46,405 nucleotides of DNA from Candidatus Moraniibacteriota bacterium (GTDB lineage Bacteria > Patescibacteriota > Minisyncoccia > CAIUEV01 > JAHKAQ01), in contig WJJX01000108.1 of the NCBI GenBank assembly GCA_014729445.1, positions 1 through 46,405 on the forward strand, in the 5' to 3' direction. A program made the position numbers and the translations under genes. The notes under the pieces were generated by a model. The model had not been told where the DNA came from and made no database searches. It worked only from the letters and a program-made list of their open reading frames with translations. Of the stretch, positions 1-7,741 are shown piece by piece (position 1 is the stretch's first letter; each line of letters opens with the position of its first letter).

Positions 1-24
1 TGAGAACGAATGGATATAAAAATC

Positions 25-528
25 CTACTCAGTCGCCGCGCAACCTTTAGGCACTTTATTGGTGTTAGTCATCTGCGCACAATCACTAATAGCCCCTGCC
101 TCATAACAACCACACAAATTCTCATTACAAGCATAACCAACAGTCTTACCATCGGCCTCCTCAAATCCCAGTGCCATAATACAAGGATTGCTCGTATCTG
201 GATTAATAATTTCTATCTTACAATCCGAACATCCGGATATGCCATTCCAAGTAGTCTGAACATTAGTACCACAACCATAACTTCCAATTGGAAGATCTCC
301 TATACCAACCGCTGTACCGCTAGAATCCTCAAGTTTCGGACAATTCTCAGTTCCAGCTAATATCATAGCATCTCTTAAATCACTTGTCTGGGTTATTAAC
401 GTCGTTGCCCTGGTCTTTTTAAGCCCCCTATTCACCGCGAAAAGCACCATTCCGGCTAGAAGGCCGATGATCGCGACCACAATCATCATTTCAATCAAGG
501 TAAAACCTTTTTCTTTTTTTAATTTCAT
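25..528 (-). CDS. Type IV pilin (prepilin), cysteine-rich
   Basis: Major or minor type IV pilin subunit. Residues 1-8 form a short basic leader ending in Gly, followed by the class III signal GFTLIEMMIVVAIIGLLAG, with Phe as the new N-terminus and Glu at mature position 5; a prepilin peptidase would cut and methylate here. The hydrophobic helix is followed by a globular domain of about 130 residues. That domain has 10 cysteines, an even number that could make up to five disulfides, unusually many for a pilin. The gene is last in the visible pil operon, 140 bp after pilC, with a hairpin between them (582-613). The start is fixed by the leader. Family is sure; major versus minor pilin cannot be told. 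Confidence 0.93.
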   Translation of the reverse strand: MKLKKEKGFTLIEMMIVVAIIGLLAGMVLFAVNRGLKKTRATTLITQTSDLRDAMILAGTENCPKLEDSSGTAVGIGDLPIGSYGCGTNVQTTWNGISGCSDCKIEIINPDTSNPCIMALGFEEADGKTVGYACNENLCGCYEAGAISDCAQMTNTNKVPKGCAATE

Positions 529-581
529 TTTTGTTTAAATTACTGATTAATTAATTTATTTTCCAGTAAGCCCCCGTAACG

Positions 582-613
582 CCCGCTACGCCAACAAAAC
601 GTGGCGAGGAGGG
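582..613 (-). other. Imperfect GC-rich hairpin between pilC and the pilin gene
   Basis: 582-593 pairs with 602-613: a perfect 5-bp inner stem (CGCCA/TGGCG) around an 8-nt loop, plus an outer C/G stem with two mismatches. No T-run follows on the minus strand, so it is not a standard terminator. It could be an RNA-processing or mRNA-stability element that lets the pilin mRNA accumulate apart from the rest of the operon; that role is inference. Confidence 0.4.
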
Positions 614-668
614 TCTGGGAGTTTCTTGCTAACATTATACCCTTTCTCCCAATATTAGCAAACTCAAC

Positions 669-1880
669 CTAAATCGAAGAAGCCATATCGTAAATCGGCA
701 TAATCACCGCCGCAACCAGGATAGCGGTTCCGCCTCCCAAAAGCACAATCAAAATAGGCTCGATAATCGCGGTCATATTTTCGGTCATATTATTCAACTC
801 CCGGTCGTAGAATTTTTCGATATTTTTTAAAATTTGAGGAATTCTTCCGGTATCCTCCCCGATTTTAATCATCTGCGGCACCATCACCGGAAAAGTCAAT
901 TCGTCAACGAACATCGGCTCGGTCATACTGTTTCCCTTTTTAACGCTCGACATTATCCTAACCATCAAATCCCTGTAATATTCATTTTCCATAATTTGAG
1001 CCATTATCGACAAAGATTTCACAATCGTAACTCCCTGACTCAATAAAACTCCCAGATTTTCGGAAAATCGAACAATGTAAGCATAGCGAACCATTTTCCC
1101 GATAATCGGAATCTTGATTATCAAAAAATCATAATATCTTTTCCCGGTTTCGGTCCTAAAGTAAACAATCAAGGCAAAAACCATCGCAAAGGAGACAATC
1201 AAAACCAAAAGCCAATTGGCGCTCATAAAATCGGAAACCGCAATAATCACCTGGGTCGTCCAGGGCAAGGTTACCCCCGATTCTTTAATAATTCCGGTCA
1301 AATCCGGCAGAACCTTGACGCTTAAAAAAAAGAAAACTCCGGCAAAAGCCAATAAAACCACAAAGGGATAAGTCATGGCGCCTTGAATTTTCCTTTTAAG
1401 CTCGTAGCTGCTTTCCACGTGATCGGCCAAATAACTCAAAGAATTAACCAGATCCCCTGAAGCCTCACCGCTTCTTACCACGCTTATGAAAAAATTGTCA
1501 AAATACTTGGAGTTTTTTTCCAAAGCGTCGCTTAAAGCGTCTCCGTCTTCCACATTCCGAGCCATATTTCTACAAATGGTCCTTAAAGTCGCATTCTCTG
1601 TCTGCTCGGAAATGGTTTTTAAAGCTCTGATAATCGGTACCCGGGATTCAATAAGCACCGCCAGCTGCCTGGAAAAAATCACCAAATCTTTGGCTCTGAC
1701 CATACCGAACAGGGCATTCAATCTCTCCATTAAAGCACCGCCGCCTGTATCCTCTTCCAGCGAAAAAGGCTGTAGGCCTTTAGACTTTAAAGCCTCAAAA
1801 GCTTTTTCCTGAGTGGTCGCGGTCACCGTTCCGGTTTGAACTCCGCCGTCTTGTTTTTTAGCCTTGTATTTGAATTTCAT
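669..1880 (-). CDS. pilC: Type IV pilus inner-membrane platform protein PilC
   Basis: Platform protein of the pilus motor, on which PilB and PilT act to add or remove pilins. At 403 residues it has the usual length. It begins with the short basic strand typical of the family (MKFKYKAKKQDG), then two T2SSF repeats: the first around residues 60-190, with the signature RSGEASGDL near 137-145, and the second around 265-390, with the matching KIGEDTGRI. Hydrophobic segments lie near 165-190, 215-240 and at the C-terminus (about 370-400). It sits 42 bp after pilT. An AAGGA-like sequence just before the ATG supports this start, one of few Shine-Dalgarno-like sites in the window. Confidence 0.95.
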   Translation of the reverse strand: MKFKYKAKKQDGGVQTGTVTATTQEKAFEALKSKGLQPFSLEEDTGGGALMERLNALFGMVRAKDLVIFSRQLAVLIESRVPIIRALKTISEQTENATLRTICRNMARNVEDGDALSDALEKNSKYFDNFFISVVRSGEASGDLVNSLSYLADHVESSYELKRKIQGAMTYPFVVLLAFAGVFFFLSVKVLPDLTGIIKESGVTLPWTTQVIIAVSDFMSANWLLVLIVSFAMVFALIVYFRTETGKRYYDFLIIKIPIIGKMVRYAYIVRFSENLGVLLSQGVTIVKSLSIMAQIMENEYYRDLMVRIMSSVKKGNSMTEPMFVDELTFPVMVPQMIKIGEDTGRIPQILKNIEKFYDRELNNMTENMTAIIEPILIVLLGGGTAILVAAVIMPIYDMASSI

Positions 1881-1922
1881 ATTCCTTGATTCAAATTAAA
1901 TTTCTTAGATTAAAATCAAAAA

Positions 1923-2999
1923 TCACTTGATCAACATATGGAGCATGTCTCTATCAGTAGCATATTTTTCCGCATCCTCCAAGGTGACTTTACCTTCCTT
2001 GACCAATCGCGCCAGAGAGCGGTTAATGGACTGCATTCCCGATTCGATATGCGTTTCAAGCACATTGATTACCTGATGAGTCTGCCCTTCCCGAATCATA
2101 CTTTCCACCGCATCGTTTTTTAATAAAACCTCGACTCCGGCGATTCTTCCACCGCCCACTTTCGGCAAGAGCCTTTGGGAAACTATTCCCGAAAGGACGC
2201 TGGCCAGCTGGGATCTGATCTGATTCTGCTGATTGCCGGGAAAAACATCGATAATTCTGTCGATTGTCTGCCCGGCGTCGTTGGTATGCAAAGTCGAAAA
2301 AATCAAGTGCCCGGTTTCGGCCGCCGTAATTGCGGTGGCGATCGTTTCGGCGTCTCTCATCTCACCCACCAAAATAACATCCACGTCCTCACGAAAAGCC
2401 GCTCTAAGCCCAGTTCCAAAGGAAATCGCGTCCTGGCCTATCTCCCTTTGATTGATAATACACAAATCCTGACTGTAAACATACTCGATCGGATCCTCGA
2501 TAGTCACAATATGTTCCGCCCGGTTATGATTAATTTCATCAATCAAAGCCGCCATCGAAGTAGATTTTCCATGCCCGGTCGGCCCCACAAACAAAACCAA
2601 ACCTTGAGATAAACGGGTAAATTCATGCAAAATCGGCGGCATATTCAATTCCTCCAAGTTTCTAATATTGGAGTTAATCAAACGAAAAGCGCCGCTCAAA
2701 GTTCCCAGGTGATAATAAACGTTTATCCTGAATCTGGCCTTTTCTCCAAGAGCATAGGAAAAATCGACATTCAGTTCGTTTTTTAAGTGCTCCTTTTGTC
2801 TGTCGTTCATAATCGAGGTAAGAAGATCCTCACAGGTTTTTTTATCCAGAATATTTTCTCCGGCTAAAGCCGCCAGCTGACCGTCCACCCTAAGAACCGG
2901 CGGTTTACCGATACTTATGTGCAAATCCGAAGCCCCCTGCTGAACTACTATCTCCAAAAGGGTCTTCATTTTTTGTTCGGCTTTTATATTTGTCGTCAT
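1923..2999 (-). CDS. pilT: Type IV pilus retraction ATPase PilT
   Basis: Hexameric ATPase that powers pilus retraction. At 358 residues it is full length. The Walker A motif is GPTGHGKST (139-147), with His where Ser is common; the Asp-box/Walker B region carries VILVGEMRDAETI and the His box reads GHLIFSTLHTNDA. The N-terminal PAS-like domain (about 1-110) begins with the PilT-typical ASDLHISIGKPP. It lacks the long MshEN N-terminal domain and the zinc tetracysteine of PilB, which separates it from the extension ATPase encoded upstream. It lies between the response regulator gene (9 bp gap) and pilC. Confidence 0.96.
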   Translation of the reverse strand: MTTNIKAEQKMKTLLEIVVQQGASDLHISIGKPPVLRVDGQLAALAGENILDKKTCEDLLTSIMNDRQKEHLKNELNVDFSYALGEKARFRINVYYHLGTLSGAFRLINSNIRNLEELNMPPILHEFTRLSQGLVLFVGPTGHGKSTSMAALIDEINHNRAEHIVTIEDPIEYVYSQDLCIINQREIGQDAISFGTGLRAAFREDVDVILVGEMRDAETIATAITAAETGHLIFSTLHTNDAGQTIDRIIDVFPGNQQNQIRSQLASVLSGIVSQRLLPKVGGGRIAGVEVLLKNDAVESMIREGQTHQVINVLETHIESGMQSINRSLARLVKEGKVTLEDAEKYATDRDMLHMLIK

Positions 3000-3008
3000 A
3001 AGATAAAT

Positions 3009-3398
3009 TTATTTATTTTCTTGGATAACTTGATCGATTTTTTCAACCACTTCCTGAGGCGTAAATTGAGTCTTAATCAAATAATCGGCCGCCCCCATAT
3101 CCATCGCCTTGCTTATATGCTCTTTCCGGCCCAAATTACTCAAAACAATAACCGGCATCTTCAAATTGGGATTATTCTTAATTTCGGTTAAAACTTGAAA
3201 ACCGTCCTTTTTAGGCATCAACAAATCCAGAACCACCAAGGCATAATGGCCTTTATTAATTTTGCTCATCGCATCCTCGCCGTCAACAGCCAGCTCAACC
3301 TTATATCCGCGACTCTCCAATTCAACCACATAAATATCGGAAATAAAAGGATCGTCCTCGACAATTAAAACTTTCATTTTTGATTTTTTTTCAGTCAT
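3009..3398 (-). CDS. Single-domain response regulator (CheY/PilG/PilH type)
   Basis: A lone receiver domain of 129 residues with no output domain. The acidic pocket is Glu14/Asp15/Asp16, the phosphoacceptor Asp58 (LDLLMPKKDG), Ser87 replaces the conserved Thr, and Lys109 lies in DYLIK. Receivers of this kind act by binding a partner; in other bacteria PilG and PilH modulate pilus extension and retraction. Its place between pilB and pilT, the two opposing motors, suggests it controls one of them. No histidine kinase is encoded in the window. Translation could also start at Met8 (3377), which precedes the first strand directly. Confidence 0.9.
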   Translation of the reverse strand: MTEKKSKMKVLIVEDDPFISDIYVVELESRGYKVELAVDGEDAMSKINKGHYALVVLDLLMPKKDGFQVLTEIKNNPNLKMPVIVLSNLGRKEHISKAMDMGAADYLIKTQFTPQEVVEKIDQVIQENK

Positions 3399-3438
3399 AG
3401 ATTTTATTTAATAATTTTTTAACATAAATTTAAATCCC

Positions 3439-5253
3439 CTAGCTTACAGGCAGATTAACCGGCGCTTCCGCGGAAGCTTTCTGGCTTTCCAGCTCGGCTT
3501 GAGCAAGCTGATCTTGTTTCTCTTTTTTCTTTTCCTGCAAAGTTACAACATTTTCATTCAGTTCCTCCTGATTGTCTTCAGCCGTCGCCTCTTCAATCGC
3601 CTCAATAGTGGTGTGTCCGTTCAAGGCTTTCAATATGCCATCCTCATGCATAAAAACGGCCCCCTGTCTTCTAAATTCCTCCTTTAAATTACCCGCGCTT
3701 AAATCGTCGTCGATTACCGTTCGCATCTGCGGCCCGCAGAATACCACCTCAAAAATACCTATCCGGCCCTTATAACCTGAATTTCTGCACTTCGCGCAAC
3801 CTTTAGCCTTCCAGACCTTAAAGTCAGTTGGATCAAAGTCAGGAATTCTTTTTTTCAATTCTTTTTCAGAAATTCCCTCCAAAGTCTCTAAAACATAACG
3901 TTTTACTCTATCTGTAGGCTCCACCTTATGTTTACAGCTATCGCAGATTCTTCTAACCAGCCTCTGCCCCACTACCGCTCTTAAACTGGAAGAAACTAGA
4001 AACGGCTCTATACCCATATCAACCAAACGCGGAATGGCTCCTAAAGCGTCATTGGTATGCAAAGTCGAAAGAACCAGATGGCCGGTTAAAGCGGCGTGGG
4101 TAGCCAGCTCGGCCGTTTCCCCGTCTCTGATTTCGCCGACCATTATAATATCGGGGTCCTGCCTCAAAGCCGATCTTAAACCCGAAGCAAAAGTGAAACC
4201 GATCTCCGGCTTCACCTGACAATGGTTAACTCCATCCACTTTATATTCGACCGGATCCTCCAAGGTGAGAATATTCCTCTTGATTTCGTTTAATTTTTTT
4301 AAGGAGGCAAAAATGGTCGTCGATTTTCCGCTGCCGGTGGGGCCGGTAACTAAAATTATACCATACGGCTGATCCAGAGCTTCCTTTAAAACCTCGATAT
4401 TTCTTCCGTACATCCCCAAATTGCTAAGTTGCGTCAAATTTTCATTCTTTTCCAAAAGCCTCATCACCACCTTTTCGCCTTCCGCGGTCGGTAAAGTGGA
4501 GACACGAACGTCGATCTCTCTTCCGTCCTCGGCCTCGGCCTTTAATCTGCCGTCCTGGGGCTTCCTTTTTTCATCGATTCTTAAATTGGACATAATCTTG
4601 ACTCTGGAAACCACTGCCGGAGCAATCCCTTTGGCCATTTTAAAACTTTCGTGCAGGGCTCCATCCACCCTGTATCTTACTCTTAAAACATCCTCCTGAG
4701 GCTCGATATGAATATCACTGGCTCTTCCCTTAATCGCATGATCTAAAATCACATCAACCACTTTAGCCACCGGAGCCGCGCTAACATCCTCCTGCTCCCT
4801 TTTCTTTTTTTTTCTTGCCTCGCGCTCGGCCTTTAACTGTTCTTCGGATTTAATATAATCCTTGACCAAATCCTGAATATCGGCTCCTGAAGCCTCATAA
4901 TTCTCCAGGGCTTTTTTAAAACTTTCCTCGCTTGTCTTAAATATTTCGGTTCTATAATTGGATTTACTGGCCAGAAACCTCATCGCGTTAACCGCATCCA
5001 TATCCCCGGGATTAACCATAGCCACTTTTAATTCACCGTTTTCCAGCCCAAAAGGAATCATTTTATATCTTTCCACCATCTCTTTGGCAAAAAGCTTCAA
5101 AAGCTTCATCGGAATATCTTTTTTGGACAAATCGACCGATTCTATTGAAGAGCTGCCGGGATTGCCAGCAAGAACATCCCCGCCTTTGCCGGCCGGAGTT
5201 ATTTCAACATCGGAAGCGTTTATATCCTGCGTATCTTTTCCTGAAATAGCCAT
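3439..5253 (-). CDS. pilB: Type IV pilus extension ATPase PilB
   Basis: Assembly ATPase of the pilus, 604 residues. It has an N-terminal MshEN/T2SSE_N domain (about 45-135), a charged linker, then the T2SSE core: Walker A GPTGSGKST at about 304-312, Walker B with MVGEIRDGETA, and a His box GHLVLSTLHTNDA. The zinc-binding tetracysteine of extension ATPases is present (CDSC, then CAKC about 50 residues on, followed by SGYKGRIGIFEV). The last 60 residues are a charged, Gln/Glu/Lys-rich tail that is probably disordered. The gene is preceded by the 130-residue membrane protein gene and followed by the response regulator gene, all closely spaced. Confidence 0.96.
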   Translation of the reverse strand: MAISGKDTQDINASDVEITPAGKGGDVLAGNPGSSSIESVDLSKKDIPMKLLKLFAKEMVERYKMIPFGLENGELKVAMVNPGDMDAVNAMRFLASKSNYRTEIFKTSEESFKKALENYEASGADIQDLVKDYIKSEEQLKAEREARKKKKREQEDVSAAPVAKVVDVILDHAIKGRASDIHIEPQEDVLRVRYRVDGALHESFKMAKGIAPAVVSRVKIMSNLRIDEKRKPQDGRLKAEAEDGREIDVRVSTLPTAEGEKVVMRLLEKNENLTQLSNLGMYGRNIEVLKEALDQPYGIILVTGPTGSGKSTTIFASLKKLNEIKRNILTLEDPVEYKVDGVNHCQVKPEIGFTFASGLRSALRQDPDIIMVGEIRDGETAELATHAALTGHLVLSTLHTNDALGAIPRLVDMGIEPFLVSSSLRAVVGQRLVRRICDSCKHKVEPTDRVKRYVLETLEGISEKELKKRIPDFDPTDFKVWKAKGCAKCRNSGYKGRIGIFEVVFCGPQMRTVIDDDLSAGNLKEEFRRQGAVFMHEDGILKALNGHTTIEAIEEATAEDNQEELNENVVTLQEKKKEKQDQLAQAELESQKASAEAPVNLPVS

Positions 5254-5291
5254 TAGATAAAATTCTATTTAATAATAAACAATCCAAATTC

Positions 5292-5684
5292 TTATCTCAA
5301 AAAAGGATTCTCTTTGCCCTTTTCCTCGGGCGAAACCTGAATCGGAATTTCTTCCTCATCCTGAGATTCCAGACTGCTCAAAAAACCCACAGCGTCTTCA
5401 TCCAGCTTCTCGGGCAACATTAAATTTCCGACTTTTTTGCCGGTCAGTTGTCTTTCCCTGATATTAAGTCCTTCTTTGGTCTCGGTTCTTGTCGTAACCG
5501 AAGGCACGGTTCTGGTAGTCGTTACTTCGCTGGTACCGAACAAAAAACCTTGATCCACGGCATAATAAACCCCTCCGCCGATTAATAACACCAAAAAAAA
5601 CAAGCCCAAAAGCAAAACCCAGGATGAACCCTCCTTTTTATTTTCCTCTTTTTTGGCTAATTTGTCTCCGGATGAAAAATCCAT
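5292..5684 (-). CDS. Single-pass membrane protein of the pilus operon (possible PilP analogue)
   Basis: A 130-residue protein that I do not recognise as a named family. A Lys/Glu-rich cytoplasmic stretch (1-20) leads into one membrane helix (about 22-45), then an extracytoplasmic region rich in Thr and Arg and a C-terminus ending KENPFLR. Position between pilO and pilB, topology, and the terminal NPF-type motif recall PilP, which binds PilN/PilO in Gram-negative pili; unlike PilP it has no lipobox. The PilP analogy is inference from context. Confidence 0.6.
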   Translation of the reverse strand: MDFSSGDKLAKKEENKKEGSSWVLLLGLFFLVLLIGGGVYYAVDQGFLFGTSEVTTTRTVPSVTTRTETKEGLNIRERQLTGKKVGNLMLPEKLDEDAVGFLSSLESQDEEEIPIQVSPEEKGKENPFLR

Positions 5685-5702
5685 AAGTATTGTTTAATTT
5701 TT

Positions 5703-6371
5703 TTAATTTGAAACGGTGTTTGACGCGCCGGAAGCGGAGGAAGATCCTGTGGCAGTTCCGCCGGCGGTATTTAAAATTCCCTTAACCGCACTTGGCTCGA
5801 TTACATCTTTTTTATAAAATTCAAACTCCAGTTCGGCCGACATGAAATTGATAGACGCCTCCCCCTCTCCGGATCTTGACTGAAACTCCAAAGTTAAAAG
5901 GTTAAGATTGGAAACCCTGTCCAATTTCTGCAAATCCTCAAGAAAAGATTTTATAGACTCGTAAGACCCTACCACTTCGGTGGAAAATTGGATTGAATCC
6001 ACCTCGTTTATATCCATTTTTGCATTCTGATTTCTGGAGCCGCCGCTGCTGTCATCATTAATACTCACTCCCTCATAAATCAACTGGTGTTTGTCAAAGA
6101 GATTTTCCAACTTTATTAAAACCTCCTCGATCTTTGCATCGGCCGGCAGAGCCACAAACAAACTCTGCAGTCTGGATTCTTCTTCGGAATAAGTCTGTTT
6201 TAAAACCTCAAGTATTCTATCTATCTCGTTCTCTTCCTGAAGTTGTTTTTCCGCCTGTTCAATTTTGGTGTTCTTTATCTCTTTGGCGCTGTTATAATTA
6301 GGCACGGCCTGAAAAGCGATCATCACAATAGCCATAATCAACGCCAAAGGAAAAATAAGAGCTTGTATCAT
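5703..6371 (-). CDS. pilO: PilO-like pilus alignment protein
   Basis: A 222-residue inner-membrane protein with one N-terminal helix (about 3-20), a long charged coiled coil (about 28-75) and an alpha/beta domain (about 80-190) containing the PilO-typical SIQFSTEVVGSYESIKSFLE stretch. It ends in a low-complexity Gly/Ala/Ser/Thr tail. PilO pairs with PilN to link the pilus motor to the envelope. It follows the pilN-like gene by 37 bp. The fold layout and order support the call; sequence conservation in this family is weak. Confidence 0.78.
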   Translation of the reverse strand: MIQALIFPLALIMAIVMIAFQAVPNYNSAKEIKNTKIEQAEKQLQEENEIDRILEVLKQTYSEEESRLQSLFVALPADAKIEEVLIKLENLFDKHQLIYEGVSINDDSSGGSRNQNAKMDINEVDSIQFSTEVVGSYESIKSFLEDLQKLDRVSNLNLLTLEFQSRSGEGEASINFMSAELEFEFYKKDVIEPSAVKGILNTAGGTATGSSSASGASNTVSN

Positions 6372-6408
6372 AATTATAAATAATTTTTATTTTTATTCTT
6401 AATTATTG

Positions 6409-7086
6409 TTATCGTATTCGATCATTTAAATTCTCTATCGGCGCCTCGTTGTCGACTTTAACTTCGCCCTGCAGCTCAGGTCTGTAAGCGGCCCGACTTA
6501 AACCGTCTTTATTTAAAATAAGCTCCACTTCAAAAGTTATTCCGATCTCCTCAAGACTGAGTTCGTTAATTATAACATCTTCTATCATGGGCGATTCAAA
6601 AAAAGAATATAACTGTTTGGAGGCTTCATTTAAGGTGGGCACAACCACTTCAATATTAACACTGTCCGGCTGCTGATTTGAGGCGGTATTGTCTTCTCTT
6701 GAAAACTGAGCTGATCCACTAAACGACTGCAAATAAGCTTCTTTAAGCATCCTGTCTTCCAATTCGGCCAAAAAACCAGTCCAATATTTCTGTTTATAGG
6801 CCATATCCCCTATAAAATTTAAACGAGTCGTAATATCGACAACGTTTGCCACTTGTTCCAAATTTTCACCGCTATATCTAGCTTCCTTCAATTTTTCTAT
6901 CTTTCCTTGAGTCCTGTTAAGTTCAGCCTCCACAGTTTTTTTATAAAAATAAGCACCGATCCAGGCTCCCAAACCAATCAAAAACATTAAGACCCCGAAA
7001 ATCATATTTTTCATCAACTGCTTCTGTCTTTTTTTTTCCCTATAGGCAGTGGTTTGTTTTGCAAAATTTATACCTTTTGCAGCCAT
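6409..7086 (-). CDS. pilN: PilN-like pilus assembly protein
   Basis: First gene of the visible pilus operon, 225 residues. A basic cytoplasmic N-terminus begins MAAKGINFAKQ; in PilN this region carries the short INL/INF-type motif that docks PilM, and GINF is visible at residues 5-8. One membrane helix follows (about 27-49), then a coiled coil (about 52-75) and a ferredoxin-like C-terminal domain. No pilM gene lies upstream; the gene before it encodes an unrelated membrane protein. The promoter at 7150-7178 lies about 60 bp ahead of the ATG. Confidence 0.78.
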   Translation of the reverse strand: MAAKGINFAKQTTAYREKKRQKQLMKNMIFGVLMFLIGLGAWIGAYFYKKTVEAELNRTQGKIEKLKEARYSGENLEQVANVVDITTRLNFIGDMAYKQKYWTGFLAELEDRMLKEAYLQSFSGSAQFSREDNTASNQQPDSVNIEVVVPTLNEASKQLYSFFESPMIEDVIINELSLEEIGITFEVELILNKDGLSRAAYRPELQGEVKVDNEAPIENLNDRIR

Positions 7087-7149
7087 ATTTTTTTAATTTA
7101 TTTTTTTTATTTTTTATTGTCTTTTGAAAAATTATTTTATTTCAATTCT

Positions 7150-7178
7150 ATTATACAAAGGCTTTCTACCTTTTGCAA
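7150..7178 (-). promoter_or_regulatory. Sigma70-type promoter of the pilus operon
   Basis: On the minus strand: -35 TTGCAA (7178-7173), a 17-nt spacer, -10 TATAAT (7155-7150). Predicted transcription start is near 7143, giving a leader of about 57 nt before pilN. One of the best consensus matches in the window, and it lies in the only sizeable gap upstream of the pil genes. Confidence 0.75.
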
Positions 7179-7195
7179 CAATTGTAACGGGCCAA

Positions 7196-7741
7196 TCAAA
7201 ATCTAATCCTCTCAAATTCACCCTTGTTGTGGGAAAAAAGCAGATTTATTCCTTTAAAAAAATAATAAAACAGGGGACAAAATAACAAACAGTTAATAAA
7301 AATCGCCTCAACAGCATTCACCAACATATAACCAAAATTTTCCTTCAAAACCACGCCGAATAAACCTTCTCGAGTGACCATCAGGAGTTTTGAAAAATAA
7401 AAAATAAACTCATACAAAAAAAGATACACGGCGCCAATAACCAAAAAATGGAAAAAATTGTATTGATTAAGGCGGTCCCTGAAAAAATAATTCAATAAAA
7501 ACGGCAGTGAAAAATAAAAAAGTATAACTGCCTCGTAAAAATAAACATTAAAAAAATAAGTCAATAAACCGAAAACACCTGCCCAAAAATAATAATGATT
7601 CAATTTGAAAAACAAAACAGAGGCCACAAAACCCAAAACAATAAGGTTGACTCCGTAATCGGTTAAACCGTAGACCGGCAGCACTACAAATTGGAGCAAA
7701 AAAATATAGAATATATACAATACATAGAATATAACTTTCAT
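7196..7741 (-). CDS. Polytopic membrane protein, unknown (MreD-like size and topology)
   Basis: A 181-residue, very Phe/Tyr/Leu-rich protein with about five membrane helices (around 4-24, 30-50, 54-90, 96-120 and 140-168). Its size, helix count and short charged tail resemble MreD or other small S-component-like proteins, but I see no diagnostic motif, so the function is unknown. Its start overlaps the stop of the upstream glycosyltransferase gene by 4 bp (ATGA type), so the two are probably translationally coupled and may work together in envelope synthesis. Confidence 0.6.
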   Translation of the reverse strand: MKVIFYVLYIFYIFLLQFVVLPVYGLTDYGVNLIVLGFVASVLFFKLNHYYFWAGVFGLLTYFFNVYFYEAVILFYFSLPFLLNYFFRDRLNQYNFFHFLVIGAVYLFLYEFIFYFSKLLMVTREGLFGVVLKENFGYMLVNAVEAIFINCLLFCPLFYYFFKGINLLFSHNKGEFERIRF

